From Mogibacterium sp. (GTDB lineage Bacteria > Bacillota > Clostridia > Peptostreptococcales > Anaerovoracaceae): 64,000 nt of DNA. Below, one piece after another: positions 19,184-28,252 of this stretch. The notes under the pieces were generated by a model. It was not told the origin of the DNA and made no database searches. It saw only the letters and a list, made by a program, of their open reading frames with translations. Each line of letters starts with the position of its first letter. Position 1 is the first letter of the stretch. The stretch is taken from contig JAFRGC010000041.1 in the NCBI GenBank assembly GCA_017434025.1, positions 30,741 through 94,740 of the forward strand, written 5' to 3'. The position numbers were made by a program, and so were the translations under genes.

Positions 19184-19277
19184 CGTGATCCTGTGTACGG
19201 ACAAAGATAATGGACTTATTACATGACCTTGTGATACAATACCACGAATAACGGCAATTATCAGATAAGAGGAAGAT

Positions 19278-19526
19278 ATGACTACATATATAGCGACATT
19301 TTTCATGCATTTCGGTTCGATAAGATACGAGAGATTATGCAGATCGCACGGCTATCAGGCGAGGACCATGCCGGTGCCGCGCAATCTCAGCTCGAGCTGT
19401 GGAACATGTGTCAAGTACACTGCGCCGGAACCGCTGTACGATCCTGACCACGATGAAATGGAGAAGATGGTCATATGCAATGATGACGGCAGCTATACAC
19501 AGATATATCAGGCAGAAGGTCTGTAA
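19278..19526 (+). CDS. DUF3343 protein, putative sulfur/selenium carrier
   Basis: 82 residues. The pattern ATFFMHFGSIRYERLCRSHGYQARTMPVPRNLSSSCGTCVKY is that of DUF3343 proteins, which often occur with selD, yedE and yedF and are thought to carry S or Se; the conserved element is SSSCG. Here it reads SSSCGTC, giving a CxxC-like pair. After residue 52 it has an acidic tail not needed for the fold. The gene has its own extended -10 (TGATACAAT, 19232-19240) and is followed 28 nt later by lysC. Function is inferred from family and from the yedE-tusA neighbours. Confidence 0.8.
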   Translation: MTTYIATFFMHFGSIRYERLCRSHGYQARTMPVPRNLSSSCGTCVKYTAPEPLYDPDHDEMEKMVICNDDGSYTQIYQAEGL

Positions 19527-19554
19527 ACAGGGACAGAGGACCGGGAGGTATTTT

Positions 19555-20871
19555 ATGGGTGTCAAAGTAATCAAATTCGGTGGATCATCAGTTGCGGACG
19601 CGAACCAGCTGAGGAAGATCAGATCGATCATCGAAGCGGATCCTGAGAGACGTTACATCGTAGTTTCGGCTCCGGGCAAGAGATACAAGAACGACAGTAA
19701 AGTCACAGATATGCTGATCATGCTCAACGCTCAGGCTACAAGCAATATTCCTTATGATCAGCTGTTTGACGCAGTCAAAGAGAGATATACATCTATCGCA
19801 GAAGGCCTCGGCCTTGAAACAGGACTTGAGGAATGGTTCGGTGAGATCAGGGAGAATCTTGAGAAGGGATGCTCTGAGGCGTATATCGTCAGCCGCGGAG
19901 AATATCTGTCAGCAAGACTGATCGCGGCGTATCTGGGATATGACTTCATCGATACAAGAGAACTGGTGCTGTTCAATTCCAAAGGCAGACTGATGGTCGA
20001 GGAGACCAATGAGGCACTCAAAGAGGAACTCAGCAAGCACGAAAGAGCAGTGATTCCGGGATTCTACGGCGGATATGCAGGAACTGATGAAGTATGTCTG
20101 CTGTCCAGAGGCGGATCTGATGTAACAGGTTCCCTGGTAGCCCGTGCAGCAGAAGCATCGATGTATGAGAACTGGACGGATGTTTCCGGAATGCTGATGG
20201 CTGATCCGAGAGTCGTCAGCACGCCGCTTCCTATCAAATATATCTCATATGTCGAGCTCCGTGAGCTTTCCTATATGGGTGCGAGCGTTCTTCATGAGGA
20301 TGCTGTTTTCCCGGCAAGGATGGCAGGGATACCGATCAACATCAGGAACACCAATGCACCGGATGATCCAGGAACGGTAATATCCAGCGATGGAGGACCG
20401 GACGGAGACACTATCATCAGCGGTATCGCGGGAAAGCCTGATTTCACTGTAATATCCATATACAAGAATATGATGAACAAGGAGATCGGTTTTGTCCGCA
20501 GGGCCCTTGCGATCATTGAGGATCAGGGAATCAACTTCGATCATATCCCGACAGGCATAGATTCGCTGTCCATGGTTATTGAGAGCAGCGAGCTCGAGGA
20601 TAAGCTGGATGATATCCTGGATGCATTCAGGCTGCAGCTCAAACCTGATGATATCTACGTTGAAGACAACATCGCACTGGTCGCAGTAGTCGGACGCAGA
20701 ATGCACAGGTCAGTCGGTGTATCCGCCAGAATCTGTTCCGCTCTGGCGACGAATGGGATCAACATCAGGATGCTCAACCAGGGTACCAACGAGATCAATG
20801 TCATCGTTGGCGTTGAGGCTAAGGACTATGAAGAGGCAGTTCGTGTATTATATTCAGAGTTTGTGCACTAA
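19555..20871 (+). CDS. lysC: Aspartate kinase
   Basis: First enzyme of the aspartate pathway (aspartate to aspartyl phosphate). Kinase motifs: VIKFGGSSVAD at the start, RGEYLSARLIAAYL, VIPGFYGGYAGTDEVCLLSRGGSD, and WTDVSGMLMADPR. Two C-terminal ACT repeats (about 300-438) should bind the feedback amino acid. ATG 19555 has GGGAGG 6 nt upstream and makes 438 residues; a longer frame from 19399 would overlap the DUF3343 gene and is rejected. It lies ahead of, not behind, the lysine riboswitch, so riboswitch control covers dapA onward rather than this gene. Confidence 0.95.
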   Translation: MGVKVIKFGGSSVADANQLRKIRSIIEADPERRYIVVSAPGKRYKNDSKVTDMLIMLNAQATSNIPYDQLFDAVKERYTSIAEGLGLETGLEEWFGEIRENLEKGCSEAYIVSRGEYLSARLIAAYLGYDFIDTRELVLFNSKGRLMVEETNEALKEELSKHERAVIPGFYGGYAGTDEVCLLSRGGSDVTGSLVARAAEASMYENWTDVSGMLMADPRVVSTPLPIKYISYVELRELSYMGASVLHEDAVFPARMAGIPINIRNTNAPDDPGTVISSDGGPDGDTIISGIAGKPDFTVISIYKNMMNKEIGFVRRALAIIEDQGINFDHIPTGIDSLSMVIESSELEDKLDDILDAFRLQLKPDDIYVEDNIALVAVVGRRMHRSVGVSARICSALATNGINIRMLNQGTNEINVIVGVEAKDYEEAVRVLYSEFVH

Positions 20872-20874
20872 CTG

Positions 20875-20903
20875 TTGACAATTACGCAGAATAATATTAA
20901 AAT
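20875..20903 (+). promoter_or_regulatory. Promoter of the dapA-lysA operon
   Basis: TTGACA (20875-20880), 17-nt spacer, TAAAAT (20898-20903). It starts 3 nt after the lysC stop and puts the transcript start around 20910, right at the base of the lysine riboswitch. Confidence 0.85.
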
Positions 20904-20910
20904 TCGACCA

Positions 20911-21142
20911 ATCGAGATAGAGGACGCATCCAGTCATCAGTAGCTGCTGCAGAGCTGTGCAGAGCGCAGCAGGCGAAAGGGGCAGATGCCGAAGTGAGGA
21001 AGGACTGCATCTCCGACCGATCTGGGCGGACGGAATAAGATCCGTACGACTGTCGCGACAACGCGGAGAGCTATCCTTGATGAGAACCATTTTTTGGTGA
21101 GTCATGTCAAGCAGCTGATCCCGTGTCGGCTGCTTTTTCTTT
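20911..21142 (+). promoter_or_regulatory. Lysine riboswitch (L box) with terminator
   Basis: Leader of dapA. P1 can form between GATAG (20916-20920) and CTATC (21071-21075). Between them lie the L-box blocks in order: AGAGGACGC, AGTAGCTGCTGC, GGCGAAAGGGGC, GCCGAAGTGAGG, GGGCGGACGG and ACTGTCGCGACAA. The expression platform is a 9-bp stem AGCAGCTGA / TCGGCTGCT (about 21111-21135) with a T-run. Lysine binding should favour termination and switch off dapA-dapB-ddh-lysA. Confidence 0.92.
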
Positions 21143-21168
21143 ATATCAGTGTTGCAAGGAGGATAGAA

Positions 21169-22062
21169 ATGGCAAAGACCAACACACTTTTTGAGGGAGT
21201 CGCAACAGCTCTGATCACTCCGATGACAGAGAACGGTGTTAATTATGAACAGTTCGGAAGACTGATCGACTGGCAGATCGAGCAGGGCATAGATGCTCTG
21301 GTCATCGCCGGCACAACAGGCGAAGGTTCGACCCTTACAGACGAGGAACACAAGGCGTGTATCAGTTTTGCGGTGGAGAGAGTCGATCACCGCGTTCCGG
21401 TGATCGCCGGCACAGGCAGCAACCATACCGAATACGGCAAACAGCTGACCAAGTACGCGAGCGATGCCGGTGCTGATGCCTGCCTGATCGTTACTTCATA
21501 TTACAACAAAGCTACCCAGAACGGCCTTGTAAAACTCTTCTCGGAGTACGCGAGCGTCAGCGATGTTCCGATCATCGCATATAATGTACCATCGAGGACC
21601 GGCCTTAATATCGAGCCGTCAACCTACGTCAAGCTCGCTCAGATCGACAAGGTCGCAGCGATCAAGGAGGCGAATTCCAACATCTCCAAGATCGTCGATA
21701 CTTTCGCAGGAGTAGGAGATAAGATGGACATCTATTCCGGTAATGACGATCAGATCGTTCCGTTCCTCTCGATGGGAAGCAAGGGAGTCATATCAGTCCT
21801 TTCTAATGTGATCCCTGCTGAGACCAGAGAGATCTGCACCAGATTCTGGGCAGGAGATGTTGCCGGAGCAGCCGCTCTGCAGTGCAAATACAACGAACTC
21901 GTCAAGGCTCTCTTCTGTGAGGTCAACCCGATCCCGGTCAAGGAAGCTCTGGCTATGATGGGATACTGCGATCCGATCATCAGATCACCGCTCTACAGAA
22001 TGGAAGAGGCTAATCTGGGAAGGCTGAGAACAGCAATGAAAGATCTTGGCATCATCGACTGA
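21169..22062 (+). CDS. dapA: 4-hydroxy-tetrahydrodipicolinate synthase
   Basis: Condenses pyruvate with aspartate semialdehyde, the branch point to DAP and lysine. The TIM-barrel motifs are intact: AGTTGEGSTLTDEEH, Y138 in YNVPSRTGLN, and the Schiff-base Lys K166 in AAIKEANSN. 297 residues from ATG 21169, which has AAGGAGG 7 nt upstream; a frame from 21094 would begin inside the riboswitch terminator and is rejected. First gene of the riboswitch-controlled operon dapA-dapB-ddh-lysA; asd is not in the window. Confidence 0.97.
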   Translation: MAKTNTLFEGVATALITPMTENGVNYEQFGRLIDWQIEQGIDALVIAGTTGEGSTLTDEEHKACISFAVERVDHRVPVIAGTGSNHTEYGKQLTKYASDAGADACLIVTSYYNKATQNGLVKLFSEYASVSDVPIIAYNVPSRTGLNIEPSTYVKLAQIDKVAAIKEANSNISKIVDTFAGVGDKMDIYSGNDDQIVPFLSMGSKGVISVLSNVIPAETREICTRFWAGDVAGAAALQCKYNELVKALFCEVNPIPVKEALAMMGYCDPIIRSPLYRMEEANLGRLRTAMKDLGIID

Positions 22063-22090
22063 TAATAGAATTGAGTAAGAGGAGTTCAGT

Positions 22091-22819
22091 ATGATCAGAG
22101 TAATTATAAATGGAGCCAGTGGCGCTATGGGAACGATCCTGGCCGGAGTCATCGCGAAGACAGAGGACATGGAAGTGGTCGCCGGCGTAGCACTGGAGGG
22201 GGATTATTACCGCAGACTTGAGGAGTATCAGGGACCGGCGGATATCGTGATAGATTTCTCTCATCATAACGGGACCGTGGACCTGATGGACTACTGTGTA
22301 TCACGCGGACTTCCTGCAGTGGTCTGCACGACCGGACAGACAGATGAAGAACTTGAGTATATCGCGAAAGCAGCGGAGACGATACCGGTCTTCAGATCTG
22401 CCAATATGTCGGTGGGAGTAGCGCTTACCGCGAAGCTGGTCAGGGAGGCTGCCGCCAAATTCGGACCATGTGATGTGGAGATCGTCGAGATCCACCACAA
22501 CAGGAAGGTAGATGCACCGAGCGGTACTGCGATCATGCTGGCGGACGCTGTCCGTGAGGCCAGACCGGAACTGCATTACAACCTTGGACGCAGCGGGATG
22601 GCAAAGCGCCAGCCTGATGAGATCGGCATCAGTGCTGTCAGAATGGGGAATATCGTAGGAACGCATGAAGTCATGTTCGGCACGAATACTCAGACGATAA
22701 CGATCACCCATCAGGCGCATGACAGGGCGCTGTTTGCAGATGGCGCGGTCACCGCGGCAAGATTCTTAACAGGCAAGCCGGCAGGGCTCTATAATATGGA
22801 TGACCTGCTGGCAGACTGA
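22091..22819 (+). CDS. dapB: 4-hydroxy-tetrahydrodipicolinate reductase
   Basis: NAD(P)H-dependent second step of the DAP branch. N-terminal nucleotide site INGASGAMGTILAGVI, then DFSHHNGTVDLMDY, the catalytic signature VEIVEIHHNRKVDAPSGTA, and the end motif GTHEVMFGTNTQTITITHQAHDR. At 242 residues it is slightly shorter than the E. coli enzyme (273), mostly in the first nucleotide-binding part. 28 nt after dapA, GAGG-type RBS ahead of ATG 22091. Confidence 0.96.
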   Translation: MIRVIINGASGAMGTILAGVIAKTEDMEVVAGVALEGDYYRRLEEYQGPADIVIDFSHHNGTVDLMDYCVSRGLPAVVCTTGQTDEELEYIAKAAETIPVFRSANMSVGVALTAKLVREAAAKFGPCDVEIVEIHHNRKVDAPSGTAIMLADAVREARPELHYNLGRSGMAKRQPDEIGISAVRMGNIVGTHEVMFGTNTQTITITHQAHDRALFADGAVTAARFLTGKPAGLYNMDDLLAD

Positions 22820-22867
22820 TATAACAAGTTGTTTAAGGGACAGAGATAGTGAAGGAGGATTACTCAG

Positions 22868-23845
22868 ATGAGAATAGGTATCGTTGGGTACGGTAACATT
22901 GGCAGAGGGGTAGAGAGTGCAGTCACCGCAGCTCCGGATATGGAACTCGCCGCAGTATTCACTCGCAGGGACCCTGCTTCAGTCAGCACCGCAACGGGGG
23001 TTCCGGTGCTCGCGTTTGACGCAATTGCGGAGATGAAGGATGATATCGATGTGCTGATCATTTGCGGGGGGAGTGCAACTGATCTGCCATGGATGACACC
23101 GCAGCTTGCAGGAATGTGCAATGTTATTGACAGTTTTGACACTCACGCCAGAATACCGGAGCACTATGCTAACGTAGATGCGGCAGCCAAGGCATCCGGC
23201 AAGATCGGCATTATTTCCTGCGGATGGGATCCGGGTTATTTCTCACTGGCAAGGATCTATGCTGATGCAGCACTGCCTGATGGTGACAGTTATACTTTCT
23301 GGGGACGCGGCGTCAGTCAGGGACATTCTGATGCTATAAGGCGCATTGATGGTGTCGCTGATGCCAGACAGTACACAGTGCCTGTTCAGGAGGCTGTCGA
23401 CAAAGTTAGGAATAATGAGCACCCGGTGTTCACGACACGCGAGATGCATCTCCGCGAGTGCTATGTAGTGGCAGAGGACGGAGCTGACAGAGACGCGATC
23501 GAACAGGCGATCAAGACTATGCCAAATTATTTTGATGAATACGATACTACCGTGACTTTCGTCACCCAGGAAGAGCTCAACCGCGATCACAGCGGTCTTC
23601 CGCACGGCGGCAGCGTCATCAGGAGCGGATGTACCGGCAATGACAAGGAATTCAATAACACCATCGAATTCAAGCTTGACCTTGACTCGAATCCGTTCTT
23701 TACGGGCAGCATCCTGACCGCGGCTGCAAGAGCTGCATACAGGATGAATGCAGAGGGGCAGAGCGGAGCAAGAGCGATGTTCGATATTCCGCCGGCATAT
23801 CTGTCAACGCATGACCGTGATGAACTGCTGGCACATATGCTGTAA
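22868..23845 (+). CDS. ddh: meso-Diaminopimelate dehydrogenase
   Basis: Reductively aminates tetrahydrodipicolinate straight to meso-DAP with NADPH and ammonia, replacing the four acylated steps. N-terminal Rossmann motif IGIVGYGNIGRG; CGGSATDLPWMTPQLAG; IISCGWDPGYFSLARIYADA; WGRGVSQGHSDAIRRIDGV; and PHGGSVIRSG and FFTGSILTAAARAAYRMN in the C-terminal half, all of the family. 325 residues is normal. Its place between dapB and lysA shows the dehydrogenase route is used here; no dapD/dapE/dapL genes are in the window. Confidence 0.96.
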   Translation: MRIGIVGYGNIGRGVESAVTAAPDMELAAVFTRRDPASVSTATGVPVLAFDAIAEMKDDIDVLIICGGSATDLPWMTPQLAGMCNVIDSFDTHARIPEHYANVDAAAKASGKIGIISCGWDPGYFSLARIYADAALPDGDSYTFWGRGVSQGHSDAIRRIDGVADARQYTVPVQEAVDKVRNNEHPVFTTREMHLRECYVVAEDGADRDAIEQAIKTMPNYFDEYDTTVTFVTQEELNRDHSGLPHGGSVIRSGCTGNDKEFNNTIEFKLDLDSNPFFTGSILTAAARAAYRMNAEGQSGARAMFDIPPAYLSTHDRDELLAHML

Positions 23846-23871
23846 CACAGGAAGTAGGAGGACCACTGAAA

Positions 23872-25167
23872 ATGCTCTATGATCACCTGTCGATAAACAC
23901 ACAGGGGCATCTGACGATCGGAGGTATCGATACCTCTGAACTGGCTGCAGAGTACGGCACACCTCTGTATGTCATTGACGAGGATGTCATAAGAAAGAAC
24001 TGCAGGACCTATACGCAGGCCATGCGGAAGTATTTCGGTGAAGATTCCGCTCCGCTGTACGCGAGCAAAGCGCTTTGCTTCAAGGGCATCTATCCTGTCG
24101 TGGAATCTGAAGGGATGTGTGTGGATGTCGTATCTCCGGGAGAGATCTATACCGCTCTTGCTGCGGGATTCCCTCCGGAGAAGATGTTCTTCCACGGAAC
24201 CAACAAGACAGACGCAGATATCGGATACGGGGTCGAAGCAGGCATAGGATATTTTGTCGTTGACAATTTCAATGAGCTGAGAACTCTGGACCGTATCGCA
24301 GGAAGTAAGGGAGTATGTCAGACTGTGCTCCTGAGGCTGACCGTAGGACTGGATCCTCACACGCTCGAGGCGATCAATACCGGAAGAGTCGATTCACAGT
24401 TCGGTGTTCCGATCGACACAGGTCAGGCAGATGACTTTGTCAGAGAGGCGCTTGCGTGCCGCAATATCAGAGTCGCGGGATTCCACAGTCATGTGGGATC
24501 GCAGATATTCGAAAGCGATTCTTTTGTCAGGCAGATAGAGATCCTCACGAGATTTGCCGCTCATATTGAGAGTGAGACTGGGCACCATACCGGGATCCTC
24601 AATATTGGCGGAGGATTCGGTGTGAGATATACGGATCGGGATCCGCTGCAGGATATCTCCGGACGGATCAGCGAGATCGCGGATCGTCTTGATCGCTGCT
24701 GCGCTGAGTTTGGCATTGAGAAGCCGGTGATCTACATGGAGCCGGGGCGCAGCATCGTTGCTGACGCAGGAATCACTCTCTATACTGCCGGAGGAGTCAA
24801 GGAGATCCCTGGATACCGCAACTATGTCACCATAGACGGAGGTATGACGGACAATCCGAGATTTGCGCTCTACAGATCCGAATACACAGTCCTGAACGCG
24901 AGCAGAATGAAAGAGCCGGCAGACTATGAATGCACAGTTGCCGGCAGATGCTGCGAGAGCGGTGACAGGATCGCGGAGAACGTTCTGATCGCCAGACCGG
25001 AGAGAGGAGACCTGATAGCGGTCCTGACCACCGGTGCGTACAACTATTCCATGGCTTCTAACTACAACAGAGTTCCGAGGCCTGCAATGGTCATGATCAG
25101 CGGAGGGGCAGCAAGACTTGTGGTCAGGCGGGAGTCCTTCGAGGATCTGATCCGTAATGAGATCTGA
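23872..25167 (+). CDS. lysA: Diaminopimelate decarboxylase
   Basis: PLP enzyme that makes L-lysine from meso-DAP. The PLP Lys is K66 in PLYASKALCF; HSHVGSQIF, NIGGGFGVRY and EPGRSIVADAG contribute to the cofactor site; the other-subunit Cys is in VAGRCCESGDRI. 431 residues is normal. 26 nt after ddh with AGGAGG ahead of ATG 23872. Last gene of the lysine operon and convergent with the peptidase gene at 25212; only 44 nt separates the stops, with no clear hairpin. Confidence 0.96.
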   Translation: MLYDHLSINTQGHLTIGGIDTSELAAEYGTPLYVIDEDVIRKNCRTYTQAMRKYFGEDSAPLYASKALCFKGIYPVVESEGMCVDVVSPGEIYTALAAGFPPEKMFFHGTNKTDADIGYGVEAGIGYFVVDNFNELRTLDRIAGSKGVCQTVLLRLTVGLDPHTLEAINTGRVDSQFGVPIDTGQADDFVREALACRNIRVAGFHSHVGSQIFESDSFVRQIEILTRFAAHIESETGHHTGILNIGGGFGVRYTDRDPLQDISGRISEIADRLDRCCAEFGIEKPVIYMEPGRSIVADAGITLYTAGGVKEIPGYRNYVTIDGGMTDNPRFALYRSEYTVLNASRMKEPADYECTVAGRCCESGDRIAENVLIARPERGDLIAVLTTGAYNYSMASNYNRVPRPAMVMISGGAARLVVRRESFEDLIRNEI

Positions 25168-25211
25168 CGCGATCCTGATAATATATTTCTGATTCTTTTC
25201 TAAATCATTTC

Positions 25212-28082
25212 TTAAATACTGACTATTTCGAGATCCGGGCAGCTTTCGAGCGCGGACTTCGGACCGATGACACATATGCTGCCGTCAGCCGCAAGTCCCT
25301 TGAAGGCATCACGCCAGGATCTCAGTTCGTTTGCGGTGGTTTCGAGGATCTCTCTGCGTACTCTGATGCGGTCCTCGTCTGTGAACCCTGACAGCCAGAA
25401 ATCATCGGCTGAGCGTCCCTTGGCTCCCGGTGTAATGAGTGGCTCCGTAGAAGCGACTGTCGAGATGATAAAGCCGTCAAGCGCTGCATCCTCTGAGTCC
25501 GCGAATGCGGTGAGGAAATCAGGGATCGTGCTGTAAACGTCAAGTGATCTCGCAGGGCTCGGGTCCCGGTAGGAATAGCAGTACAAACTTCCGGTCCTTC
25601 CTGCAGATACGGAGGCGCCATATGCGCCGCCTTTCACACGGATCTCATTCCAGAGGTGCGAAAGCGACAGAATGTTGGCAGCGACCGATATGCTTCCGCG
25701 TGGACGTACACCCATCGCTGAGAGGTCGTATGTCTGGATCGCATGTGAAACGGATGCCGGTACAACGATACCCATTCTGTGAGGAAGCGTTGACGTGTAT
25801 GATGCAGCGGCCGGTCTCTGCTCGCCTGCCGCGAACATCCCGATAAATCTGCTGATATCCACAGGCTCAGATGCTGTAACACTGATCACAGCGCCGGTGC
25901 GTACAACAGAGCGTGCGATAAGATCCTGTGCGAAACCTGTAAATCTATCGATCCTGCTGTCGAAGTCTTCGTTCATTCCATGCATGAACTGGTTGAATGT
26001 ATAACCGTTCGCAGCCTCTGCCGCAGCATCTCTTGCAGAATAGTGAGATCTTGCAGCGTAGAGCGCGAATTTGTGGCCCGAAGTGATCGCGGCGCGTTTG
26101 CAGTCCTCGTCGATCTGAGTCACCAGTTCCTTCATGAGCGGTTTATCATCAAACTTAGTGCGCGTAAGGATCTCTATGATCAGATCCTCAGCCTTGTCGA
26201 TGTTATCTCTGAGGACCGCGGCTCTCGCTCTCAGACAAGGAGTGCATGATGCATTGTCGTTATCGCGTGCGAGGATATCCAGACCGAACGAGAGTGTCCC
26301 GATATACGTCCTGATCTCATTCTGCAGTGCGGTCAGACTGTAATTTTCAGTCGGAAGGTCATTATAGAACTCTGAGATCAGCGCTGCCGCAGGAATATCC
26401 TCCAGGCTGAGATCCGTCACCGGGAAATACGCATTGAGATATACGATCCCGTTCGTGGTGACAGGGTGGTACAGAGTCCGTACTCCATCTATATACTGTT
26501 CATCCGTTCCGATCAGTTCAGGCGTACGGTTAACGTCTTTGAGGTCGAGCTGAGGGATCGATGCCAGAGCTTCATCACTGTCAGGGGTTTCCTGCCAGCT
26601 GAGAAGCTTTGCGTTCAGATCTTCGAGATCATGCAGAGCCTGCTCATCCATAGCGGAAACGATACTGTCGACCCTTGCTGTCTCTGCAGCGGCCTTCTCT
26701 TCGCCAAGTGTGACTGAAGGGAGGACTGTGATCCTGGAGAAGCTTTTCTTATCTGTCATGTATTCAGCTGCGATCTGCGCAGCCTCCCCCGAAGCTACGA
26801 GAGCGCGAAGATTGGCGATTGCTTCGTTGCTCCTGAGATACAGCACCGGATCGCCGCCATACAGCCAGGAATTGAGTGCAGAGATAGCGCGGTAGAGCCC
26901 CTGCGGCTCCGGATACTGACGGAATCTGAAGTCCAGCTGATTGACCGAAGCCAGAAGATCCTTCTCAGGAATGCCTTCGTCCAGGACCTTGCGTGTTGTT
27001 TCCGTTACGATATCTATGAGACGGTCCGCATTATCCGGATCTGCTCCGCGGAACATGATGACCAGATAAGGCTGGGCAAGACCGTCAGATATATAGACTT
27101 CCATGTCTTCGGCAAGGCCGGAGGACAGGACCGCTCTCTTGAGCGGCGACTCGTTCGAGTCGGCAAGCTGCTCGGTCATGACACTGAGGGCGAGCAGCTT
27201 GTCCCTGTCCTCCCAAGTGCCGATGATCCTGCCGAACATCACGACCGGTTTGCCGTTATCATCACTGACTTCATAGCTGCAGGTGGCCTCAGCAGTACGC
27301 GGCTCCTGCATCACGATCTCCGGTACATACTCGAGTCTGTCATATCCGGACAGATAAGAATCGATCTTCTCGAGTGTAGCTTCCAGCGGTATATTGCCGT
27401 CCAGGTAGAAGTACGAATTGGACGGATGGTAATATTTCTTGTATCTTGCAATGAAATCATCATAAGTCAGGTCAGGGATCGCCTCCGGATCTCCGCCTGA
27501 ATTATGCCCGTAGCAAGTATCCGGGAAGAGGAGCTTGCACATATTCCTCTCGGCGATCTGATCCACATCAGACATCGCGCCTTTCATCTCATTGAAAACG
27601 ACGCCCTTGTAAACAGGCTTGTCCCCGGCAGTGTCTATATGCCAGCCTTCCTGATAGAAGATGTTAGGGTCGTGCAGAATATTAGGGCGGAACACTGCGT
27701 CAAGATAAACTCCCATGAGATTGAGATAATCCTGTTCCATGCGGCTGGATACCGGATATAGAGTTTTGTCCGGGAAAGTCATCGCGTTGAGGAACGTGTT
27801 CATCGAAGTCTTGAGCAGCTCGACGAAAGGCTCTCTGACCGGATAGTTCTCAGATCCGCACAGAACAGAATGCTCCAGGATATGGAATACACCGGTGCTG
27901 TCTTCCGGCAGAGTCCTGAAGCCGACAGAGAAGAGCTTGTTCTCCTCTGAGCTCTTCGCCCATACCAGACCGGCGCCGGTCCTGTCATGAGTCATTTCGA
28001 TCAGCTGTCCGCCGAACTCTTCGACATCTCTGATCCTTGTAACAGTAAAGCCGTATAATCTGTCATTTATATTCAAAGACAT
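25212..28082 (-). CDS. M16C-family metallopeptidase (presequence-protease type)
   Basis: 956-residue zinc peptidase of the insulinase superfamily, single-chain clam-shell M16C type. The inverted zinc motif is HILEH (H67, E70, H71) in GVFHILEHSVLCGSENYPVR, followed by the family's ELLKTSMNTFLNAMTFPDKTLYPV. The four-domain length matches PreP-like proteins; such enzymes degrade unstructured peptides of up to about 65 residues. No signal peptide, so presumably cytoplasmic. ATG 28082 has AAGGGG 7 nt upstream and an extended -10 (TGATATAAT, 28127-28119 on the minus strand). Convergent with lysA. Confidence 0.93.
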   Translation of the reverse strand: MSLNINDRLYGFTVTRIRDVEEFGGQLIEMTHDRTGAGLVWAKSSEENKLFSVGFRTLPEDSTGVFHILEHSVLCGSENYPVREPFVELLKTSMNTFLNAMTFPDKTLYPVSSRMEQDYLNLMGVYLDAVFRPNILHDPNIFYQEGWHIDTAGDKPVYKGVVFNEMKGAMSDVDQIAERNMCKLLFPDTCYGHNSGGDPEAIPDLTYDDFIARYKKYYHPSNSYFYLDGNIPLEATLEKIDSYLSGYDRLEYVPEIVMQEPRTAEATCSYEVSDDNGKPVVMFGRIIGTWEDRDKLLALSVMTEQLADSNESPLKRAVLSSGLAEDMEVYISDGLAQPYLVIMFRGADPDNADRLIDIVTETTRKVLDEGIPEKDLLASVNQLDFRFRQYPEPQGLYRAISALNSWLYGGDPVLYLRSNEAIANLRALVASGEAAQIAAEYMTDKKSFSRITVLPSVTLGEEKAAAETARVDSIVSAMDEQALHDLEDLNAKLLSWQETPDSDEALASIPQLDLKDVNRTPELIGTDEQYIDGVRTLYHPVTTNGIVYLNAYFPVTDLSLEDIPAAALISEFYNDLPTENYSLTALQNEIRTYIGTLSFGLDILARDNDNASCTPCLRARAAVLRDNIDKAEDLIIEILTRTKFDDKPLMKELVTQIDEDCKRAAITSGHKFALYAARSHYSARDAAAEAANGYTFNQFMHGMNEDFDSRIDRFTGFAQDLIARSVVRTGAVISVTASEPVDISRFIGMFAAGEQRPAAASYTSTLPHRMGIVVPASVSHAIQTYDLSAMGVRPRGSISVAANILSLSHLWNEIRVKGGAYGASVSAGRTGSLYCYSYRDPSPARSLDVYSTIPDFLTAFADSEDAALDGFIISTVASTEPLITPGAKGRSADDFWLSGFTDEDRIRVRREILETTANELRSWRDAFKGLAADGSICVIGPKSALESCPDLEIVSI

Positions 28083-28118
28083 ATCGATACCCCTTATAAT
28101 TTCTCAAAGTCGATTGAT

Positions 28119-28127
28119 ATTATATCA
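28119..28127 (-). promoter_or_regulatory. Extended -10 promoter of the M16C peptidase gene
   Basis: Minus strand TGA-TATAAT, 37 nt ahead of the start codon, with no recognisable -35 at 17 nt. Confidence 0.5.
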
Positions 28128-28252
28128 TAATACTGTAAAGTTTTTTACCAATCAGTGTTGTGTTATAATGAACTCAAATATGCATTATACAGATCCTCAG
28201 TGATCCTGATGTGAAGAGCTTAATACTGTGAACCGCGAAAGGAGCGTTCCAC

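Noticed and set aside
19278-19526. In-frame TGA/selenocysteine use in the sulfur/selenium cluster
   Set aside because: All four genes are intact with ordinary stops, and no SECIS-like hairpin after an internal TGA was seen.
19399-19554. Longer lysC start upstream of 19555
   Set aside because: Overlaps the DUF3343 gene and lacks aspartate kinase sequence; the ATG with GGGAGG at 19543-19548 starts at the conserved KFGGSS region.
24394-25275. 293-codon open frame on the minus strand over lysA
   Set aside because: Antisense to the PLP site and catalytic motifs of lysA; no start signals.
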